A DNA stretch of 64,000 nucleotides from Phyllobacterium pellucidum (lineage in GTDB: Bacteria > Pseudomonadota > Alphaproteobacteria > Rhizobiales > Rhizobiaceae): positions 124,001-188,000 of the forward strand of contig NZ_JABUMX010000004.1 of assembly GCF_013327855.1 (NCBI RefSeq), read 5' to 3'. This document shows, in pieces, positions 8,405 to 16,667 of this stretch; within the stretch, counting starts at the first letter, position 1; the number at the start of each line of letters is the position of its first letter. The notes under the pieces were generated by a model. That model made no database searches. It saw only the letters and a program-made list of their open reading frames with translations, and was not told the DNA's origin. The translations under genes and the position numbers were made by a program.

Positions 8405-9270
8405 TGTCCAACGGTCCTGCCACCGCCGGGGGAGGGGGCTCGCGTCTCGATTGGCGCGAAGTTGGTCTCTGGTCGGCAGCCGGATTGGTCGTTGTCGCGC
8501 TCCACGCGGGCGGAGCCTGGTATTTGCAAAGCCGGCAAAGTGTTGAACCCGCAGGTGATATCGCGAATGCAATCATCATCGACATGGAGCCACTGCCTGC
8601 GCCGATCGTGCCTGAGCCGGTTGCACCGGACGCGCAACCAATCGAGCCCGAACCGACTGAGCCGGAAGCAGTCGAGCAGGTGGCTGCATCACCCGAAGCT
8701 CTGCCCGAAGTCCAGCCGGAACCGGAAGAGCAGGTAACGCCGGTTGAAAAGGCAGATCCCGTAGAGGAGGTGACGCCCGAACCGGTGCAGGAACAGGCCG
8801 AGGAAGTCGTGGAACTTCCCAATGTCGACGTGCCTTTACCCGTCGTCCGCCCAGAGCCGGAAAAGCCTTACACGCCGAAGAAGGAGAAGGCCGTCCGCAG
8901 GCCGGAACCGAAGACGACGGTTGCAAGGACCGAGGCTGAAACGCTCCGTCGGGCAGTGCAGCAGCCGCAGCCAGCAGCTTCGAGCGCAACGTCGGCGCGG
9001 CAGGCGGAAAAGTGGAGCTCACGGGTCCAAGCATACCTTATCCGCCGCACCCGCAGCGCCCGCACATCAGGCGAGGGAACGGTTCGCGTGAGTTTTACCG
9101 TTACGCGCGCCGGCGATATTGTTTCCGCCAGCATCGTTGGCAGTTCTGGCAATCCGACGCTCGACAAGGGCGTTCTCGATGCCGTACGGCGGGCATCACC
9201 AGTACCATCCGCTCCCGCCGATGTCACAGTATCGCGCCAAAGCTTCACCGTACCGTTTCTGATCCGCTAA
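8404..9270 (+). CDS. tonB: TonB energy-transducing protein
   Basis: 288 residues. It spans the periplasm from ExbBD to outer-membrane receptors to power uptake of siderophores, heme or vitamins. Sequence order: N-terminal membrane anchor (about 15-38), a very long Glu/Pro/Val-rich arm (about 55-160), a basic stretch, then a TonB C-terminal domain (VRVSFTVTRAGDIVSASIV, then LDKGVLDAVRRASPVP). ATG at 8404 overlaps the exbD stop; a GTG one codon earlier is also open. The stop codon overlaps by three bases the stop of the convergent GMC gene. Confidence 0.93.
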   Translation: MSNGPATAGGGGSRLDWREVGLWSAAGLVVVALHAGGAWYLQSRQSVEPAGDIANAIIIDMEPLPAPIVPEPVAPDAQPIEPEPTEPEAVEQVAASPEALPEVQPEPEEQVTPVEKADPVEEVTPEPVQEQAEEVVELPNVDVPLPVVRPEPEKPYTPKKEKAVRRPEPKTTVARTEAETLRRAVQQPQPAASSATSARQAEKWSSRVQAYLIRRTRSARTSGEGTVRVSFTVTRAGDIVSASIVGSSGNPTLDKGVLDAVRRASPVPSAPADVTVSRQSFTVPFLIR

Positions 9271-10859
9271 CCGCGCACGATCGTTTCCGCAGCCTTTTCC
9301 GCAATCATGATTGTCGGCGAATTGGTATTGCCTGAGGTGATTGTCGGCATTATCGATGCGTCCGCCACTCGCAGCCCCTTGATGCCACGGACCCGCAATT
9401 GCGGATCGACCACCGAGGCTTCATCCGCGCCCATCCGGCACGTCCCGACCGGGTGAAAGATTGTCGTGCCGACCGCACCGGCAGCTTCAATCAATTCTTC
9501 TTCCGTCTGATAGGAGGGTCCGGGCTTGAATTCCTCCGGCTGAAACCGTTGCAATGGTTTCTGCGCCACAATGTTGCGGGTGATGCGGATCGAATCGGCA
9601 GCCACATGACGATCACCCGGCGTCATCAGGTAGTTGGGTCGAATGGCGGGCTGCATCCGGTGGTCCGGCGACTTCACGTGCACGGTCCCTCGGCTTTCAG
9701 GGCGGAGATTGCATACACTTGCGGTAAAAGCCGGAAATGCGTGCACGTTCTCACCGAACTTCTCCAATGAAAGCGGTTGCACGTGATATTGCAAGTTCGG
9801 CGTGTCAAAAGACGGATCCGAACGCGTGAACACGCCGAGCTGGCTTGGCGCCATCGACATGGGACCTGACTGTCTCAGCAGATATTCCAGCGCAATCGAA
9901 GCCTTGCCCAGCAAGCGGTTGGCTTTCTCGTTGAGTGTCGGAATCCCGGTCACTTTGTAGGCGCAACGCAACTGCAAATGATCCTGCAGGTTTTCGCCCA
10001 CGCTACGCCGATCGAGCACCGTCTCGATACCAGCCGCCTGGAGGGCTTCGCCCCGCCCGATACCGGAAAGCTCCAGAATATGCGGAGAGCCGACTGCGCC
10101 TGCGGCGAGAATGACTTCGCGGCGGCAATTCACTGTCCTGGCCGCGCCCTCTTGATCGAACTCGACGCCTTTGACTTCGAGCCCATCGAGAACCAGTCTG
10201 CGCACATGCGCGCCGGTCGCCACGGTGAGGTTCGGCCGCTTGAGGGCAGGGCGCAAAAACGCCTTTGCGGTATTCCACCGGACACCGCGTTTCTGGTTCA
10301 CCTTGAAATAGGATGACCCTTCATTGTTGCCTCGATTGAAATCATCGGTGCGCGGAATGCCCGCGGCCTCCGCGGCATCGCGAAACGCATCGAGAATATC
10401 CCAATGGAGGCGCGCTTCCTCGACGCGCCACTCGCCTCCGGCACCATGGAATTCGTCAGCGCCCCGATAATAGTCTTCCGACTTCCTGAAATAGGGCAGC
10501 ACATCGTCCCATCCCCAGCCGGTGCACCCGTCCTGCCGCCAAAGATCGTAATCGCGCGCCTGTCCGCGCATGTAGATCATGCCGTTGATCGAGGAGCAGC
10601 CGCCAAGGACCTTTCCGCGCGGATAGTTCAATATTCGTCCACTCAGGCCCGGTTCCGCCTCCGTGGAAAAGCACCAATCCGTCCGGGGGTTAGAAATGCA
10701 ATAAAGGTAGCCAACCGGAATATGTATCCAGGGGTAATTGTCCTTACCGCCAGCCTCGAGGAGTAGAACCGAAATGTTCCGATCTGCCGACAAGCGATTG
10801 GCGAGCGTACAACCCGCCGTTCCCGCACCGACGATGATGTAATCATAGGTTCCGTACAT
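9267..10859 (-). CDS. GMC-family FAD alcohol/choline-type dehydrogenase
   Basis: 530 residues from MYGTYDYIIVGAGTAG; the open frame extends 31 codons further up, but that part overlaps the preceding permease gene and is unlikely. FAD-binding GAGTAGCTLANRL sits at the N-terminus, followed by GGSSINGMIYMRGQ (GMC signature 1), GAVGSPHILELSGIG (signature 2), and C-terminal FHPVGTCRMG and TITSGNTNSPTIM containing the active-site His and Asn. The family oxidises alcohol groups of varied substrates, including choline, long-chain alcohols and polyethylene glycols. It is the last gene of the five-gene ABC importer operon starting at 15461, six bases after the LivM-type gene, so it probably oxidises the imported compound or a product of it. 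Calling it choline dehydrogenase would be over-precise. Confidence 0.9.
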   Translation of the reverse strand: MYGTYDYIIVGAGTAGCTLANRLSADRNISVLLLEAGGKDNYPWIHIPVGYLYCISNPRTDWCFSTEAEPGLSGRILNYPRGKVLGGCSSINGMIYMRGQARDYDLWRQDGCTGWGWDDVLPYFRKSEDYYRGADEFHGAGGEWRVEEARLHWDILDAFRDAAEAAGIPRTDDFNRGNNEGSSYFKVNQKRGVRWNTAKAFLRPALKRPNLTVATGAHVRRLVLDGLEVKGVEFDQEGAARTVNCRREVILAAGAVGSPHILELSGIGRGEALQAAGIETVLDRRSVGENLQDHLQLRCAYKVTGIPTLNEKANRLLGKASIALEYLLRQSGPMSMAPSQLGVFTRSDPSFDTPNLQYHVQPLSLEKFGENVHAFPAFTASVCNLRPESRGTVHVKSPDHRMQPAIRPNYLMTPGDRHVAADSIRITRNIVAQKPLQRFQPEEFKPGPSYQTEEELIEAAGAVGTTIFHPVGTCRMGADEASVVDPQLRVRGIKGLRVADASIMPTITSGNTNSPTIMIAEKAAETIVRG

Positions 10860-10864
10860 TCTGA

Positions 10865-11842
10865 TCAGTTCTCGGGTTTGCTCGCAAGCATCCTGCCGAG
10901 GCGCGAGGCATAGAGTTCGCCAATGATGCCGCGGCGGAAAACGAGGACGCAAACCATGAAGATGATGCCGGTGATGACCGTCACCGGAAACTCGGAGGTC
11001 GCAAGGTAGTTCTCCAGCGTCGCGATGAGTGCGGCGCCGAAGATAGGCCCGACGAAAGTACCAATGCCACCCAGCAATGTCATAAGCACAACTTCACCAG
11101 ACATTTGCCAGCTTACATCCGTCAGTGTGGCGAACTGGAAGACAATAGCCTTGAGACCACCGGCAAGGCCTGTCAACGCCGCGGACATAACAAAGGCGGC
11201 GAGCTTATAGCGCGAGACCGAATAGCCGAGCGATATGGCGCGGTTTTCATTTTCGCGGACGGATTTGAGGATCATGCCGAAGGGCGAATTGATGATGCGC
11301 CAGATCATGAACATCCCAACCAGAAACACGCCAAGCACGAAGAAATACATGTTGAGCGGTTGTTCGAGATCGATGAACCCGAAGAGATACCCTCGTGGCA
11401 CTCCCTGAATGCCGTCTTCGCCGTGGGTAAAAGACGCCTGCAAACAGAAGAAGGCAAACATCTGAGCCATCGCAAGTGTAATCATCGTCGAGTATATGCC
11501 CTGACGACGGATCGCAAGAAACCCAATGACGAGGCCGAGGGCGGTCGCACCGGCGACACCGGTGAGAATGCCGAGCTCAGGTGAAAAGCCCCATTCCTTG
11601 ACCGCGTGGGCCGTAAAATAGGCCGCGCCGCCAAAAAATGCTGCGTGGCCAAAGGAAAGGATGCCGGTATAGCCGAGGAGCAAATTGAACGCACAGGCGA
11701 AGAGCGCGAAACAGAGGACCTTCATCAGGAACACGGGGTAGACATGAAACGGCGCAAATATCAAAAGGGCCACGCCGATCAGGATCAGAACCGTTTCGCG
11801 GTTGAGGCGCGTCTTTGGCGCGGATAGGGCAGCTTCGCTCAT
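10865..11842 (-). CDS. branched-chain amino acid-type ABC permease (LivM-like)
   Basis: 325 residues with about eight to ten membrane helices. LivM family blocks: LLGYTGILSFGHAAFFGGAAY, then IRRQGIYSTMITLAMAQM and VLMTLLGGIGTFVGPIFGAAL. The start MSEAALS at 11842 is chosen because it abuts the LivH-type stop (11844) as in a tight operon; a longer frame adds 13 residues with no support. Inner-membrane half of the translocation pore. Substrate unknown: systems of this type carry amino acids, amides, urea or aromatic acids. Confidence 0.92.
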   Translation of the reverse strand: MSEAALSAPKTRLNRETVLILIGVALLIFAPFHVYPVFLMKVLCFALFACAFNLLLGYTGILSFGHAAFFGGAAYFTAHAVKEWGFSPELGILTGVAGATALGLVIGFLAIRRQGIYSTMITLAMAQMFAFFCLQASFTHGEDGIQGVPRGYLFGFIDLEQPLNMYFFVLGVFLVGMFMIWRIINSPFGMILKSVRENENRAISLGYSVSRYKLAAFVMSAALTGLAGGLKAIVFQFATLTDVSWQMSGEVVLMTLLGGIGTFVGPIFGAALIATLENYLATSEFPVTVITGIIFMVCVLVFRRGIIGELYASRLGRMLASKPEN

Positions 11843-11843
11843 C

Positions 11844-12731
11844 TCACGCTTCCTTACCGAACAGCCCCGCAGGGCGCACAAGCAGCACGATTGCCATGAT
11901 GACGAAGATGACGATGCTCGATGCTTCCGGATAGAAGACCTTCGTCAACCCTTCAAAAATGCCAAGCATATAACCGGTCACGATCGCCCCGAGTATCGAC
12001 CCCATGCCCCCGACCACCACCACCGCGAAAACGATGATGATGATGTTCGATCCCATCAGCGGGCTGACCTGATAGATCGGCGCCGCGAGGATTCCCGCGA
12101 GCCCGGCGAGTGCGGCCCCAAGGCCATAAGTAAACGTGAGCAGCAAAGGCACATTGATGCCAAAGGCCCGGACAAGCGTCGGATTCTCCGTCGCTGCGCG
12201 CAAGTACGCGCCAAGGCGGGTCTTCTCGATCAGGAGCCAGGTGCCGAGACAGACGACGAGCGATGCGATGACCACCCACGCACGATATTTCGGCAGGAAC
12301 ATGAAGCCGAGGTTGACGCCGCCAGCCAGGGCATTCGGCACCGCATAGGGCTGTCCGGCGGCACCAAAATAATAGCGGAAGGTGCCTTCGATCACGAGCG
12401 CGAGGCCGAACGTGAACAACAGGCCATAGAGATGGTCGAGATTATATAGGCGCGACAGGGCAACCCGCTCGATGAAGGCCCCCGCGAGGCCGACTGCCAG
12501 GGGCGCAAGGATCAACGCCGGCCAGTAGCCGATGCCAAGCTTGGCCAGGAGCAGGTAGCCGATGAAAGCACCCAGCATATATTGGGCGCCATGAGCGAAA
12601 TTGATGACGCGAAGCAGCCCGAAAATGATCGCAAGGCCGAGGCTCAACATGGCATAAAAAGAGCCATTGATTAGTCCGATCAGCAATTGCCCGAGGAACG
12701 CCTGGAGAGGAACGCCGAATATCATGGTCAT
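11844..12731 (-). CDS. branched-chain amino acid-type ABC permease (LivH-like)
   Basis: 295 residues, polytopic. LivH blocks: GLINGSFYAMLSLGLAIIFGLLRVINFAHG at the N-terminus (the signature for this permease type), then GVNLGFMFL and VVVVGGMGSILGAIVTGYMLG. Two possible start codons lie two codons apart (12731 and 12725). It lies between the LivF-type and LivM-type genes with one- and two-base gaps. Confidence 0.92.
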   Translation of the reverse strand: MTMIFGVPLQAFLGQLLIGLINGSFYAMLSLGLAIIFGLLRVINFAHGAQYMLGAFIGYLLLAKLGIGYWPALILAPLAVGLAGAFIERVALSRLYNLDHLYGLLFTFGLALVIEGTFRYYFGAAGQPYAVPNALAGGVNLGFMFLPKYRAWVVIASLVVCLGTWLLIEKTRLGAYLRAATENPTLVRAFGINVPLLLTFTYGLGAALAGLAGILAAPIYQVSPLMGSNIIIIVFAVVVVGGMGSILGAIVTGYMLGIFEGLTKVFYPEASSIVIFVIMAIVLLVRPAGLFGKEA

Positions 12732-12733
12732 CG

Positions 12734-13438
12734 TCAGACTCCCAAAGCTTCGTTGAGCATCGACATACGGCCGGTAAGTTCGCTGACATGGAAGTTGTCG
12801 ATGATCCTGCCATGGTCGACCACGTAGAATCGGTCGGCCACCTTGCTGGCAAAACGAAAATTCTGCTCCACAAGAAGGATCGTCATGCCGCGCTGCTTGA
12901 GCGTTACCAGAACCTCGCCGATGCGCTGTACGATGACCGGCGCGAGGCCTTCTGTCGGCTCGTCCAGGAGCAACAGTTTGACGCCGGTCCGCAGGATGCG
13001 GGCAATCGCCAGCATTTGCTGTTCGCCGCCGGAAAGCTTGGTGCCGGGGCTGTTGCGCCGCTCCTTGAGGTTGGGGAAGAGTTCATAGATCTCGTTGATC
13101 GACATCCCGCCCTTGGCAACCACAGGCGGAAGGTTCAGATTCTCGTCGACGGAAAGCGTGGCAAAGATGCCGCGCTCTTCCGGTACGAAGCCAATGCCGG
13201 CATGGGCGGTGCGATGCAGCGGCACGCGCAACATATCCTTGCCATCGAACATGATGGTGCCGGTGCGCTTGCGAATGATACCCATGATGGAGCGGAGCGT
13301 CGTTGTCTTGCCGACGCCGTTGCGCCCAAGCAACGTGACCGTTTCGCCTTCGTTGATATCGAGATCGACGCCATGGAGGGCATGGCCCTCGCCATACCAG
13401 GCATTGAGGTCGCGCACGGCCAGAAGCGGCTTAGTCAT
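12734..13438 (-). CDS. ABC ATPase, LivF type
   Basis: 234 residues from MTKPLLAV. Walker A GRNGVGKTT, signature LSGGEQQMLAIARIL, Walker B LLLLDEPTEGLAP and the His-loop-like VEQN are all intact, so ATP-driven transport should work. The EERGIFATLSVDENL segment is characteristic of LivF. The start overlaps the end of the LivG-type gene by eight bases; a 20-codon longer frame lies entirely inside LivG and is rejected. Confidence 0.92.
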   Translation of the reverse strand: MTKPLLAVRDLNAWYGEGHALHGVDLDINEGETVTLLGRNGVGKTTTLRSIMGIIRKRTGTIMFDGKDMLRVPLHRTAHAGIGFVPEERGIFATLSVDENLNLPPVVAKGGMSINEIYELFPNLKERRNSPGTKLSGGEQQMLAIARILRTGVKLLLLDEPTEGLAPVIVQRIGEVLVTLKQRGMTILLVEQNFRFASKVADRFYVVDHGRIIDNFHVSELTGRMSMLNEALGV

Positions 13439-14252
13439 GTTCGGTCCCCATATAGGCCACGCGGACACGCTCGTCCTGACTGACGGTGCGATAATCACCG
13501 GACGTCAGAATCTCGCCTCGCTGCAGAACCGTGACCTGATGACAAAGGTCGGCAACTACCTTGAGATTGTGTTCGACCATCAGGATGGCGCGATCCTTGG
13601 CCACCTCGCGAATAATGTCCGAAACTGTATGAACATCTTCGTGCCCCATGCCGGCCATCGGCTCGTCGAGCAGAAGGACCTTGGGGTCAAGCGCTAACGT
13701 CGTGGCAATTTCGAGCACGCGCTTGCGGCCATAGGAGAGATCCGCCGCCGTGCTGTTGCGTGCGTCAGTAAGACCGACAGCCTCTATCAATTCCAGCGCC
13801 CGCTCGTTGAGCCGGTTGAGCGATGTCATCGGCAGCCAAAATTGCGTCGACAGGCCGCTCGGCCGTTGCAGCGCGACGCGGACATTATCAAGCACGGTCA
13901 GATGCGGAAAAACGGCGGAGATTTGAAACGAGCGGACCAGCCCCATGCGCGCGACCTTGGCAGGGTTGGTCTTTGTGATGTCGTTGCCAAGCAGCGTGAT
14001 CGTCCCGCTCGATGGTTGCAAGAATTTGGTGAGAAGGTTGAAAACCGTCGTCTTGCCCGCGCCATTCGGCCCAATCAGCGCGTGCACGCGCGCATGGTGA
14101 ACGTCGAGATCGACATTGTTTACGGCGATGAAGCCGCCAAAGTCGCGACGCAGGCCACGCGCCGACAGGACAACCGACGGTCCTTGTCGTTGGTCAGCGA
14201 GGGGAGAGGAGGTTCCTCTCCCGCCCGCCGGATTGGTCTGGGTTGCGGTCAT
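13431..14252 (-). CDS. ABC ATPase, LivG type
   Basis: 273 residues. The first 28 residues are a polar, Gly/Gln-rich extension. Walker A GPNGAGKTT; LVRSFQISAVFPHLTVLDNVRVALQ is the LivG-type Q-loop region; LSYGRKRVLEIATTLA is the signature with the usual G-to-R variation; Walker B VLLLDEPMAGMG; MVEHNLK contains the switch His. It begins four bases after the binding-protein stop and pairs with the LivF-type ATPase. Confidence 0.92.
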   Translation of the reverse strand: MTATQTNPAGGRGTSSPLADQRQGPSVVLSARGLRRDFGGFIAVNNVDLDVHHARVHALIGPNGAGKTTVFNLLTKFLQPSSGTITLLGNDITKTNPAKVARMGLVRSFQISAVFPHLTVLDNVRVALQRPSGLSTQFWLPMTSLNRLNERALELIEAVGLTDARNSTAADLSYGRKRVLEIATTLALDPKVLLLDEPMAGMGHEDVHTVSDIIREVAKDRAILMVEHNLKVVADLCHQVTVLQRGEILTSGDYRTVSQDERVRVAYMGTEHD

Positions 14253-14255
14253 GCG

Positions 14256-15461
14256 TTATTTGACCAGCGGGCAGCCGCTCTCTTCCGGCTTGATGTAGGC
14301 TTCGGCTCCCGGAACGGTTGCAAGTACCTTGTAGTAGTCCCAGGGTGCCTTGCTCTCATCCGGCTTCTTGACTTCCATCAGGTAGACGTCGCTGAAGAGG
14401 CGCCCGTTCGGTCCGACCTTTGCGCCTCGGCCAAAGACGTCATCAACCGGCATTTCATGCATCGCGGCCGCCACCTTTTCCGTGTCGTCTGTGCCAGCCT
14501 TCTGAATAGCCTTCAAATATTGCGTTACGCCCGAATAGGTCGCGGCCTGGATCATGTTTGGCATACGGCCGGTCCGCTTGAAGAATTTCTGGCCGAACTC
14601 ACGGGATTGATCGTCGCGGTCCCAATAGAAGCTCTCCGTCAGCGTCAGCCCCTGTGCGGCTTCAAGACCGAGACCGTGTACTTCGGCAAGGGTGAAGAGA
14701 AGCGCCGCTAGGCGCTGACCTCCGGAAACGATGCCGAATTCGGCCGCCTGCTTGATGGCATTGGCCGTATCAAGACCGGCATTGGCGAGACCGATGACCT
14801 TTGCGCCCGAGGATTGTGCCTGCAACAGGAAGGACGAGTAATCGGTCGTCGCCAAGGGGTGGCGCACTGAGCCGACAATCTTGCCGCCCTTCGACGTTAC
14901 GAACTTGCTCGTCTGTTCTTCCAATGAATAGCCAAAGGCATAGTCGGCGGTGAGAAAGAACCAGGTATCGCCGCCCTGCGCCACGAGGGCGCCACCAGTA
15001 CCGACAGCAAGAGCGTGCGTATCATAGGCCCAATGGAATCCATAGGGCGAGCATTGCTTGCCTGTGAGTTCGGCCGTCGCTGCCCCGGTCACGAGATCGA
15101 TTTTCTTCTTTTCCTTGGAGATGCCCTGCACGGCCAGCGCCACCGACGAGGTGGTCAGCTCCATGATGGTATCGACCTGCTCGGTGTCATACCATTGGCG
15201 CGCGATATTGGAGGCAATGTCAGGCTTGTTCTGATGGTCTGCGGAAATGACTTCAATCGGTGCGTCGAGCACTTTGCCGCCAAAATCTTCGGCCGCCATC
15301 TTTGCGGCCTCGAACGACCACTTGCCACCAAAATCAGCGTAAACGCCCGACTGGTCGTTAAGGATACCGATCTTGACCTTGCCGTCCGATATCTCGGCGC
15401 TGGCCGCGGGGATGACTGTTGCGGCCATCAGAGCTGCTGTTGCAATTGCCAAAAGTCTCAT
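14256..15461 (-). CDS. ABC substrate-binding protein, LivK/AmiC type
   Basis: 401 residues, periplasmic. Cleavable signal MRLLAIATAALMAATVIPAASA. The mature part begins VKIGILNDQSGVYADFGGKW, the Peripla_BP_6 start, followed by IEVISADHQNKPDIA. GGGAGGAG lies eight bases ahead of ATG 15461. First gene of the operon that continues with both ATPases, both permeases and the GMC dehydrogenase. Close relatives are usually annotated only as branched-chain amino acid-type; the ligand cannot be told from sequence, and the linked dehydrogenase hints at an alcohol-bearing compound. Confidence 0.92.
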   Translation of the reverse strand: MRLLAIATAALMAATVIPAASAEISDGKVKIGILNDQSGVYADFGGKWSFEAAKMAAEDFGGKVLDAPIEVISADHQNKPDIASNIARQWYDTEQVDTIMELTTSSVALAVQGISKEKKKIDLVTGAATAELTGKQCSPYGFHWAYDTHALAVGTGGALVAQGGDTWFFLTADYAFGYSLEEQTSKFVTSKGGKIVGSVRHPLATTDYSSFLLQAQSSGAKVIGLANAGLDTANAIKQAAEFGIVSGGQRLAALLFTLAEVHGLGLEAAQGLTLTESFYWDRDDQSREFGQKFFKRTGRMPNMIQAATYSGVTQYLKAIQKAGTDDTEKVAAAMHEMPVDDVFGRGAKVGPNGRLFSDVYLMEVKKPDESKAPWDYYKVLATVPGAEAYIKPEESGCPLVK

Positions 15462-15682
15462 TCGTAACTCCTCCCAAAGATTGTACGCTCACAGGATCAT
15501 CGGGGGTGATGGACTGCTACGCGCCGAATGGTTCAATGAAAATGTCTAGGGAATACGCGCGGATTGTCCGCGTTCCCTGGTTCCGGTTCCTCCTCAATCC
15601 GCAACTTGGGGCGGACAAAATTCACCTTATGATTGCCCTGTTTCTCCCGACCGGCAACCACGCGTTTGAAAAAACTGTAACA

Positions 15683-15712
15683 TTGACAAATAGGTACACA
15701 AACACCTATTTT
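15683..15712 (+). promoter_or_regulatory. candidate promoter and operator between LivK-type and LysR genes
   Basis: TTGACA (15683-15688) is followed 17 bases later by a weak AT-rich -10 (about 15706-15711). An inverted repeat with 8-base arms, AAATAGGT (15688-15695) and ACCTATTT (15704-15711), spacer 8, covers this promoter. LysR regulators typically bind imperfect dyads in the shared region with a divergent target, so this is a candidate site for LysR autocontrol and control of the importer operon. Confidence 0.5.
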
Positions 15713-15755
15713 TGCACAGAATAAGTACGAAAATGTACAGACCAAAGGGCCGTTT

Positions 15756-16667
15756 TTGCGCCAGTTCACTTGGGACGATCTCCAGTATTTCCTTGCCGTC
15801 GCTCGCACCGGTCAATTGACGACGGCCGCGCGCCGCCTGCGCACCAATCATGTGACGGTTTCGCGGCGGATCGACAGGCTCGAGGAATCGCTGTCTGCGC
15901 GTTTATTCGAACGCAATCCTCGTGGCTATGTACTGACGGCGCTCGGAGAAAAACTTGTCGAGTCGGCCGAGATCATGGAACGGGAAGCCGACCGTTTTCA
16001 AAACGAAGCCTCGGAGGGGACGGTCTCGCTGACCGGGGTTGTCCGCCTCAGCATCCTGGAAGGGTTTGCCAACTTCTTCCTGGCCGATCGCATGCCGCGC
16101 ATGGCGCAGTCCTATCCTGGACTTTCCATTGAAATGGTAACCATCCAGCAGATCGTGTCGCTGTCGCGCCGCGATGCAGACCTGTCGATCACGCTTCATG
16201 CGACACGAACCGGGCCCTATTTCCAGGAAAAGCTGACGCCTTATCGACTGTTCATTTATGGATCGCGCGATTATCTAGCGCGCCATTCGCCAATCGGCGA
16301 GCAATCGGACCTCTCCAACCATCGCTTTATCGGTTACATCGAGGACATGATCTTCACGCCGGGCCTCGATTACATGCGCGAGATCCTGCCTGGTCTCCAT
16401 CCAGCCTATCAAAGCTCGAGTATTTTCGCGCAACTCAGCGCCACCCGTTCGGGCTTCGGGCTCTGCATCCTGCCATACTTCATCGCATGCAAATATCCCG
16501 AGCTGGTGCCGGTCCTGCCAAAAGACCTGCATCTCAACCGGGACTATTGGATGATCTGCCACGAGGATATCGTCAGCACGCCCCGTATCCGCGCCTTGAG
16601 CGATTTCATAAAGTCCGAGGTAGAAATGCAATCAAGCGTTTTTGCCGGGGAGCCGCTTCTCGGCTGA
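15756..16667 (+). CDS. LysR-family transcriptional regulator
   Basis: 303 residues. The N-terminal winged HTH reads DDLQYFLAVARTGQLTTAARRL, then VSRRIDRLEESLSARLFERNPRGYVLT; the effector domain follows from about residue 90. The start is TTG at 15756 with AAAGGG seven bases upstream; the only nearby ATG is out of frame. Divergent from the LivK-type operon and converging with no gap on the D-amino-acid dehydrogenase gene (stop codons abut at 16667/16668), so either neighbour could be its target. The inverted repeat in the divergent region favours the importer. Confidence 0.88.
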   Translation: MRQFTWDDLQYFLAVARTGQLTTAARRLRTNHVTVSRRIDRLEESLSARLFERNPRGYVLTALGEKLVESAEIMEREADRFQNEASEGTVSLTGVVRLSILEGFANFFLADRMPRMAQSYPGLSIEMVTIQQIVSLSRRDADLSITLHATRTGPYFQEKLTPYRLFIYGSRDYLARHSPIGEQSDLSNHRFIGYIEDMIFTPGLDYMREILPGLHPAYQSSSIFAQLSATRSGFGLCILPYFIACKYPELVPVLPKDLHLNRDYWMICHEDIVSTPRIRALSDFIKSEVEMQSSVFAGEPLLG

